DNA of 17,635 nucleotides. It comes from a bacterium. Its GTDB lineage: Bacteria; Patescibacteriota; Minisyncoccia; UBA6257; GWB1-50-10. The notes under the pieces were generated by a model that was not told the DNA's origin, did no database searches, and saw nothing but the letters and a program-made list of their open reading frames with translations. Of the stretch, positions 13,493 to 17,635 are shown piece after piece. Numbering within the stretch: position 1 is the first letter of the stretch; each line of letters opens with the position of its first letter. Location of the stretch: contig DAIDBF010000077.1 of NCBI GenBank assembly GCA_027310235.1, positions 1-17,635 of the forward strand, given 5' to 3'. Position numbers and translations under genes: made by a program.

Positions 13493-13537
13493 ATTCGCTC
13501 CTCCTCTCGATACGCGTACTCGAGAAGAAGCGAATTT
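13491..13537 (+). terminator. Hairpin overlapping the stop of the DUF4015-like gene
   Basis: AAATTCGCT (13491-13499) pairs perfectly with AGCGAATTT (13529-13537), and the interior is also near-palindromic around ACGCGT. It begins in the stop codon. Only a weak T-run follows (TTTTT at 13546-13550), so termination is probable but not certain. Confidence 0.5.
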
Positions 13538-13574
13538 TCAAACCGTTTTTCGTTTCGAGAGGGGCGTTTTCCGG

Positions 13575-14465
13575 TCAATACCTTGGAAACGTTTTGAGTA
13601 TCTCGATCGGCGTCTTCATCCCCAGTCCCATGTGCGGTCGTGCGGCGTTGTAATAGCGGAGATACTCCGGTATCTTTTTCCTCCACACGGCGAGGTCTCT
13701 CGGGATGCGGCAGAGACACTCTTCCTGGATGGTACGATTGAACCGTTCGAGATGCGCATTGTCGTTCGGCGTCCGTATCCTCGAATGCCGATGACTCATT
13801 CCTCGTTCCAGAATCCGTTTCGTGAACCACTTGGAGAACTCAGGCCCGTGATCCGACTGGAGCGTGTCGAACGGGAAGGGAGCGATCCTTCGTGCCGCCT
13901 CGACAAACTGGAGGCTCTTCCATGTGGTCATCCCAATTGTGGGAAGGACGTATGCCCATCGGGACTACACATCAATCAAGGTGTAGAGTCCGAGTCGTTC
14001 ACGAAGATCCCCGTCGTGCACCGTGTCGATTTCAACGAGGATTCCCGGGCGTTCCGCCACGGGTCTCGGAGGATACTGGTGCCACTTTTTGAGAGGAGAG
14101 AACCGTGAAACACCGTGTCGGGAAAGCGTTCGTTTGATCGAGGAGAGGGAGATATGAATCCCTTCCTCGCCCAGTCGGTGACGCAGAAGCTCTGCGCACT
14201 GGTTCCGTTCCTTGCGGAGGGAAAGGATGCGTGCCACCACCTCCGGCGCGAGTTCGTGGGAATGATGGTGCGGTCTCGAGGAACACGTGGGGATGCGGCT
14301 CGCGTTTGAGGGAAGCATATCCGCTCTCCGTATCCACTTCGAGACGGCTCCGGGAGAGTATCCGAAGTGTCGTGCGACCTCCCGCACTCCCGACCCGGAA
14401 CGAACCATCCGCACCGCTTCCATCCGGAGGCGAGGCAACCTTTTGTTGGTTTCATACATTCCCAT
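13575..14465 (-). pseudogene. IS481-like DDE transposase interrupted by one amber codon
   Basis: From 14465 the frame encodes an N-terminal helix-turn-helix (VREVARHFGYSPGAVSKWIRR, about 28-48), a second helical region, and a DDE/rve catalytic domain. The acids are visible: ILVEIDTVH, then LQSDHGPEF, then NAHLERFNR. The C-terminal NAARPHMGLGMKTP is typical. The frame is open across all 297 codons except one TAG at 13965-13967, exactly where LIDV-Y-SRWAYV would have Tyr, so one base change explains it. As read, two fragments (13965-14465 and 13575-13931) result and neither holds the full DDE triad. TAGAAT at 14466-14471 may be its -10 box, in which case the second ATG (14459) would be the start. 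The element is probably inactive here. Confidence 0.85.
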
Positions 14466-14497
14466 ATTCTACCCCTCAGGTGTTTCCAAACTATTGA
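13575..14497 (-). mobile_element. IS481-like insertion sequence
   Basis: A 923-bp element whose ends are imperfect inverted repeats: TCAATACCTTGGAAAC (13575-13590) and, on the opposite strand, TCAATAGTTTGGAAAC (14482-14497), matching at 14 of 16 bases. It encloses one transposase reading frame, whose stop codon lies inside the left repeat. I could not find a matching target-site duplication outside the ends, which suggests an old insertion or slightly misplaced ends. The family assignment rests on the transposase. Confidence 0.75.
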
Positions 14498-14511
14498 ACC
14501 ATTACGCGTAT

Positions 14512-14540
14512 TTGACAGAAAGTAATATTTCACGTATAAT
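14512..14540 (+). promoter_or_regulatory. Consensus sigma-70-type promoter
   Basis: TTGACA (14512-14517), 17-nt spacer, TATAAT (14535-14540): a perfect match in both boxes and spacing, and the best promoter in the window. The predicted start near 14547 gives a leader of about 66 nt for the 14613 gene. It starts 15 nt outside the IS end. Confidence 0.85.
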
Positions 14541-14585
14541 CTAGTCAGAAAAAGAATTTAACACTGGACAATTTAACAACAAAAA

Positions 14586-14604
14586 CCGGCAGTAGCCGGA
14601 GGAG
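14586..14604 (+). promoter_or_regulatory. Hairpin joined to the Shine-Dalgarno of the 14613 gene
   Basis: CCGGC-AGTA-GCCGG (14586-14599) forms a 5-bp stem whose last bases are part of the purine-rich GGAGGAG (14598-14604). The TTG start lies 8 nt further on. This site decides the start codon, because an ATG overlapping it at 14604 ends after three codons. Confidence 0.55.
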
Positions 14605-14612
14605 ATGAGAAA

Positions 14613-15362
14613 TTGAAAAGAGCATGTATTCTTATTTTTTTTTGGTCTTCTGTTTTATTTTCCCAAGAAGGGGTGAGCGTTAACCTCCCTTCCATTGGGA
14701 AAACAATTCTTAACCTCTTCGGTTGGCGCCCGAGGGAGAAGATAATGGTGTTCAATCCAACCCCGTACGCCATCGAACTCTCCGCGCTTGGAAGCGTCAT
14801 CGATTCGATCCCCTCAAGCGGGACGTTGTGGGGAGATCACTTCGTAAGATTCAACGGAGAGCAGTACCCGCTTATCGCGTGGGTACTGGACGGGAAAAAG
14901 AGAATTGGTGTCTCGTTTGCCGCACCCAGCTTATTCGAGCGGCAAATAGGGTCGTGGGTAATAAACCAAATTTACTATCCCGATGGAAGATATTCCTTTT
15001 ATAATTTTTACTGGACATCTCCGTTCGGAAACCCAGACCTCCCCGGAAATAAAAAAGTTAATCTTCCGGGAACCGCACTCGGCACCACAATCTATGTGCA
15101 GATTATCAACTGTACCCACTTTGATGCCGAGGTACGGCTGGGGACTGGCTACTCTTTCAGCGTTCCCAGTATGGAAGATGTTACCCTTCCATACGAGAAC
15201 GTTTTAAGAATTGACGGCTCGATTCCCTACGCTGTGAATTATATCGACCGGGGAAGGGTTGTCGGATGGTCTTCCTCGAGCTACTCCGTCTGGACTAATA
15301 ACACGCCGCGTGCGGTCCAAATTCTCCTCTTGCCCTCATCCATCCAGAGGGCGCCGTATTGA
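14613..15362 (+). CDS. Secreted hypothetical protein, 249 aa
   Basis: No family recognised. It starts with TTG at 14613, supported by GGAGGAG at 14598-14604. The N-terminus is a signal peptide: MKRACILIFFWSSVLFSQEG, with Lys and Arg followed by about 13 hydrophobic residues and likely cleavage near residue 18. The mature part is rich in aromatic residues, Ser, Gly and beta-type segments (IMVFNPTPYAIELSALGSV, RYSFYNFYWTSPFGNPDLPG, VGWSSSSYSVWTNNTPRAVQ), suggesting an exported beta-rich domain. It stands alone between the IS and holA with its own strong promoter and a hairpin after the stop. The arrangement could mean an acquired gene. Confidence 0.8.
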   Translation: MKRACILIFFWSSVLFSQEGVSVNLPSIGKTILNLFGWRPREKIMVFNPTPYAIELSALGSVIDSIPSSGTLWGDHFVRFNGEQYPLIAWVLDGKKRIGVSFAAPSLFERQIGSWVINQIYYPDGRYSFYNFYWTSPFGNPDLPGNKKVNLPGTALGTTIYVQIINCTHFDAEVRLGTGYSFSVPSMEDVTLPYENVLRIDGSIPYAVNYIDRGRVVGWSSSSYSVWTNNTPRAVQILLLPSSIQRAPY

Positions 15363-15370
15363 TTTATCTC

Positions 15371-15407
15371 AGCCCACGATCGATTTTTATCTTTTCGACC
15401 GTGGGCT
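15371..15407 (+). terminator. Hairpin after the 14613 gene
   Basis: AGCCCACG (15371-15378) pairs with CGTGGGCT (15400-15407), and the stem continues as TCGA/TCGA past one mismatch. The T-rich loop and a weak T-rich tail make it a probable terminator 8 nt after the stop. Confidence 0.6.
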
Positions 15408-15432
15408 AACTGTTTGTGTTTATCTTGTCGTA

Positions 15433-15470
15433 TTACTAACTTATTAGACGATCGTTCAATAAGTTAGTAA
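15433..15470. repeat. 38-bp palindromic repeat, copy 2
   Basis: TTACTAACTTATT (15433-15445) and AATAAGTTAGTAA (15458-15470) are a perfect 13-bp inverted repeat around a centre with CGATCG. Same length, ends and centre as 2916-2953. Confidence 0.8.
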
Positions 15471-15513
15471 ACTGGTATTTGGCATTTGTAATCCGGCATT
15501 CTATTCTATAACT

Positions 15514-16332
15514 ATGATTATTTATCTCCACGGACCCGATTCCTACAGGCGCCAGAAAAAACTCCAGGCACTTCTTTCCGAGTATAAAAAGAAGTATCCC
15601 GATCTCGATCTGCTCTCCGTCGATCTTGAGGACAAGCCGGAGGACTGGGAGGAGATAAGGGATTTTTTAAATCAGCCCTCAATATTCGTGGACTCGAAAA
15701 TTGCCGTGGTAAAAAACCCGGGCGAAGTGAAGGTGAAAGAGTGGATAAAAACCATCAAGTCGTTTTTGAAGGACGAGAAAACATTCCTCATTCTTTCCGA
15801 AGAGAAAAAGCCGCTCAAGGATTTTCACTTTCTCCTCGAGCCGCCCGTCCGCGCGCAGGAATTCAAGGTTCTTGAAGGACGGCTCCTTGAAGTGTTTGTG
15901 CGGGAGGAGATGAAGGCGAGGGGAGTAGTGTTCGCCCCCGACGCGCTCCGCTTCTTCCTTGGATTTCTGGAATCGGAAGAAGAGCGAAGTTGGGTTGCGG
16001 TCGCGGAACTCGACAAACTCTCGCTTCTCGAAAACAAAAAACCGCTCTTAAGGAGCGAGCTTGAGTCATATATTAACTACTCTTTGAAATTCGAAGTGTT
16101 TCGCGTGACGAGGGAAATGCTCTCGACCAAGAATTGGAAGGAGAGAATATCGCTTCTCGAGCGGCTGTTGCTCCAGCGCGAAGCGGGCGCGTACGTCTTC
16201 AACTCGCTCGCATACGGAGCGCGTGGGGGCGAACTTATTGCGCTCGCCGACTACGACGTGGCGGTGAAAAGCGGAAGAATGGAGTATGAAGAAGCGCTCT
16301 TACGATTTGCGCTCCTCGGAGCCCGCGCGTAA
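15514..16332 (+). CDS. holA: DNA polymerase III delta subunit
   Basis: Clamp-loader subunit that opens the sliding clamp for DnaE. The 272 residues (family about 320-340) begin MIIYLHGPDSYRRQKKLQAL, the typical HolA start, followed by an AAA+-like domain with FLNQPSIFVDSKIAVVKNP (about 51-69) and TFLILSEEKKPL (about 90-101). A helical lid and collar domain follow, with ELDKLSLL and KFEVFRVTREMLSTKNW. It has no Walker A, as usual for delta. No Shine-Dalgarno; TATTCT at 15502-15507 may be a -10 box 6 nt from the ATG. The last 33 nt overlap the end of rpsT on the other strand. Confidence 0.88.
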   Translation: MIIYLHGPDSYRRQKKLQALLSEYKKKYPDLDLLSVDLEDKPEDWEEIRDFLNQPSIFVDSKIAVVKNPGEVKVKEWIKTIKSFLKDEKTFLILSEEKKPLKDFHFLLEPPVRAQEFKVLEGRLLEVFVREEMKARGVVFAPDALRFFLGFLESEEERSWVAVAELDKLSLLENKKPLLRSELESYINYSLKFEVFRVTREMLSTKNWKERISLLERLLLQREAGAYVFNSLAYGARGGELIALADYDVAVKSGRMEYEEALLRFALLGARA

Positions 16333-16575
16333 TTTCTTCGTAAGACGCGATTTCAGCCGGTTTGCTTTGCCGCGTTTGATGAGCTTCGTTTTTTTTGCCT
16401 TGTCGATGGTTTTATAGAGTGAAGAGAGCCGCTCTCCCGCTTTTGCGTCGCCCGCCGCGACGAGTTTCTTGAAGTCTTTTATGGAAGAAAACATCTTCTT
16501 TTTTTCAAGAAGATTCCGTTTTCGTCTGCGTATGTTCTGCCGTTGGGCTTTTTGCGCGGATTTCGTGATAGGCAT
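16300..16575 (-). CDS. rpsT: 30S ribosomal protein S20
   Basis: Small-subunit protein that binds 16S rRNA early in assembly. The 91 residues are normal in length and very basic. The start MPITKSAQKAQRQNIRRRKRN and the later IDKAKKTKLIKRGKANRLKS are the usual S20 landmarks. No Shine-Dalgarno is seen; a weak TAGTAT (16585-16590, -) lies 9 nt upstream. It converges with holA, a frequent S20 neighbour, and the two coding regions overlap tail to tail by 33 nt, so neither can end in its own terminator before the other begins. Confidence 0.95.
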   Translation of the reverse strand: MPITKSAQKAQRQNIRRRKRNLLEKKKMFSSIKDFKKLVAAGDAKAGERLSSLYKTIDKAKKTKLIKRGKANRLKSRLTKKLRAGSEERKS

Positions 16576-16612
16576 AGTACGTTCATACTATGATTTTCGG
16601 GCCGTGTCGTCA

Positions 16613-16679
16613 ACCCCGTAGTGAAAACTCGATTGTGTTTGTCTTTGAATAAACAATTATCGAGTTTTCACTACGGGGT
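16613..16679. repeat. 67-bp palindrome with 21-bp perfect arms
   Basis: Positions 16613-16633 (ACCCCGTAGTGAAAACTCGAT) are the exact reverse complement of 16659-16679, around a 25-nt centre that is itself partly complementary. It lies between the divergent rpsT and ruvA starts, outside the likely -10 boxes, and no U-run follows on either strand, so it is not an obvious terminator. Confidence 0.85.
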
Positions 16680-16713
16680 GAATGAAAATTAGGAATTATT
16701 CGTCGGTCGGGGC

Positions 16714-16719
16714 TATAAT
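16714..16719 (+). promoter_or_regulatory. -10 box of ruvA
   Basis: TATAAT with 8 nt to the ruvA ATG, predicting an almost leaderless mRNA. No Shine-Dalgarno. Confidence 0.6.
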
Positions 16720-16727
16720 GGAAACAT

Positions 16728-17306
16728 ATGATATATACCCTCGAAGGAATTCTCTCACATCGGGACGACCGCTTCCTTGTGGTAAAAACGGGAGGAATCG
16801 GATTCAAGGTGTTTACGAACGAACGAACGCTTGCGCACCTGCCCCAAGAAGGAGATGAGATGATACTTTTCTGCCACCTGTATGTGCGTGAGGATCAGCT
16901 TGATCTCTACGGGTTTTCGGAAGAGGGGGCGCTCAAGCTCTTCGAATTTCTCATCTCCGTCTCCGGCGTGGGTCCCAAGACCGCACTCTCGGTTTTGGAT
17001 GTCGATACGGTAGAACACGTGATGGCCGCGATTATCAACAAACAAATCGAGGTGCTTTCACGCGCCTCGGGAATCGGAAAGAAAACCGCGGAGCGCATCG
17101 CGCTTGAGTTAAACAATAGAATTGCGCTTCCCAAAGCCGAGGCGATGGGACGGGTGATAAGTGCAAACATAGAGATCGAAGACGCGCTCGCGGGACTCGG
17201 GTATGGGCGGCAGGAAATACGAAAAGCAATCGGAGACATAGGACCGGAAGCGAAGACGCTTGAGGATCGCCTGCGTCAGGCATTGAAAATTCTTGGAAAG
17301 CATTAA
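16728..17306 (+). CDS. ruvA: Holliday junction branch migration protein RuvA
   Basis: Binds four-way junctions and loads RuvB during recombination repair. The 192 residues are a normal length. The N-terminal OB-fold domain (1-62) has MIYTLEGILSHR and HLYVREDQLDLYGF. Two helix-hairpin-helix motifs follow: SVSGVGPKTAL (77-87) and SRASGIGKKTAERIALEL (111-128). The C-terminal RuvB-binding three-helix domain (about 148-192) has EDALAGLGYGRQEIRKAI. A Mur ligase gene begins 19 nt later. No nearby ruvB or ruvC is in the window. Confidence 0.97.
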   Translation: MIYTLEGILSHRDDRFLVVKTGGIGFKVFTNERTLAHLPQEGDEMILFCHLYVREDQLDLYGFSEEGALKLFEFLISVSGVGPKTALSVLDVDTVEHVMAAIINKQIEVLSRASGIGKKTAERIALELNNRIALPKAEAMGRVISANIEIEDALAGLGYGRQEIRKAIGDIGPEAKTLEDRLRQALKILGKH

Positions 17307-17325
17307 TCAAACTTCTATTACCGGG

Positions 17326-17635
17326 ATGTATGAAAAACTGAAGAGAATTTATCACTTCTTAATGGCGTGGGGGGGAAGCGTGTGGTACGGACATCCCTCG
17401 CGGAGGCTTTTTGTGGTAGGAGTGACGGGAACGAAGGGAAAATCGAGCACTCTGGAGATTTTGAACGCCGTGCTCGAGGCCGCAGGAAAAAAGACGGCGC
17501 TTCTGGGATCGGTGCGAAGAAAAGTACTTCACGAAAGCAAAAAGGGGAAGTCGGGGAACACGATGCCCGGCCGCTTCGCAATTCAAAAGTTCCTTTATGA
17601 TGCGGTATGCGCCGGCGCGGAGTACGCGCTTATAG
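17326..17635 (+). CDS. MurE-like Mur ligase, N-terminal part (cut by window edge)
   Basis: ATP-dependent ligase that adds an amino acid to the UDP-MurNAc-peptide precursor of peptidoglycan. About 103 residues are visible. The ATG at 17326 gives MYEKLKRIYHFL, then the Mur P-loop VVGVTGTKGKSST (30-42), then LNAVLEAAGKKTALLGSV and GNTMPGRFAIQKFL. The uridine-binding N-terminal domain is nearly absent, so the P-loop comes about 70-80 residues earlier than in E. coli MurE. The TKGKSST form and the following segment fit MurE better than MurC, D or F. It lies 19 nt after ruvA and is probably cotranscribed. Confidence 0.85.
   Translation, partial: MYEKLKRIYHFLMAWGGSVWYGHPSRRLFVVGVTGTKGKSSTLEILNAVLEAAGKKTALLGSVRRKVLHESKKGKSGNTMPGRFAIQKFLYDAVCAGAEYALI

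Noticed and set aside
13540..14520. Target-site duplication around the IS
   Set aside because: Bases outside the two inverted repeats (CCGG on the left, ACCATT on the right) do not match.
1..17635. CRISPR array
   Set aside because: No run of regularly spaced direct repeats; the repeats present are palindromes scattered singly.

Overview
The window looks like a chromosomal segment of a Candidate Phyla Radiation bacterium, most likely Parcubacteria-like. This is judged from protein style only, since no database could be searched. Supporting signs are short core genes, a ThrRS without its TGS domain, a release factor 2 reduced to its catalytic part, several hypothetical proteins of a type common in that group, many palindromic repeats, and TATAAT boxes only 6-13 nt from start codons. 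Stops TAA, TAG and TGA all terminate genes and an RF2 is encoded, so the standard bacterial code applies.

Layout. 1-782 (-): 5' part of thrS. 999-1616 (+): unrecognised gene behind a structured leader. 1995-2865 (+): a small gene overlapping an AbiEii-type nucleotidyltransferase gene that is broken by a one-base frameshift. 2866-3205: a palindrome-rich convergent intergenic region. 3206-6361 (-): dnaE, divergent from rnhB (6516-7106, +). 7154-7487 (-): RNase P RNA, whose promoter overlaps that of tRNA-Thr(CGU) (7551-7623, +). An unknown gene starts 2 nt after the tRNA. 8057-11675 (+): prfB, ftsE, ftsX and a split dus. 11676-12247: two very long imperfect palindromes. 12248-13492 (+): membrane-anchored DUF4015/GHL13-like protein. 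13575-14497: an IS481-like element whose transposase carries one amber codon. 14613-15362 (+): secreted unknown protein behind a consensus promoter. 15514-16332 (+): holA, overlapping rpsT (-) tail to tail. 16728-17306 (+): ruvA. 17326-end (+): 5' part of a murE-like Mur ligase.

The genes mostly serve core functions: replication and repair (dnaE, holA, rnhB, ruvA), translation (thrS, prfB, rpsT, tRNA-Thr, rnpB, dus) and the envelope or cell division (ftsEX, murE). The accessory layer is the AbiE-like pair, the IS and the palindromes.

The most unusual material is the palindromes. They lie between genes, over stop codons, and in frame inside thrS and dus. A 38-bp palindrome with a CGATCG centre occurs twice. 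Four genes or gene remnants (the AbiEii gene, dus, the transposase and possibly 1728-1970) appear to be interrupted by one or very few changes.
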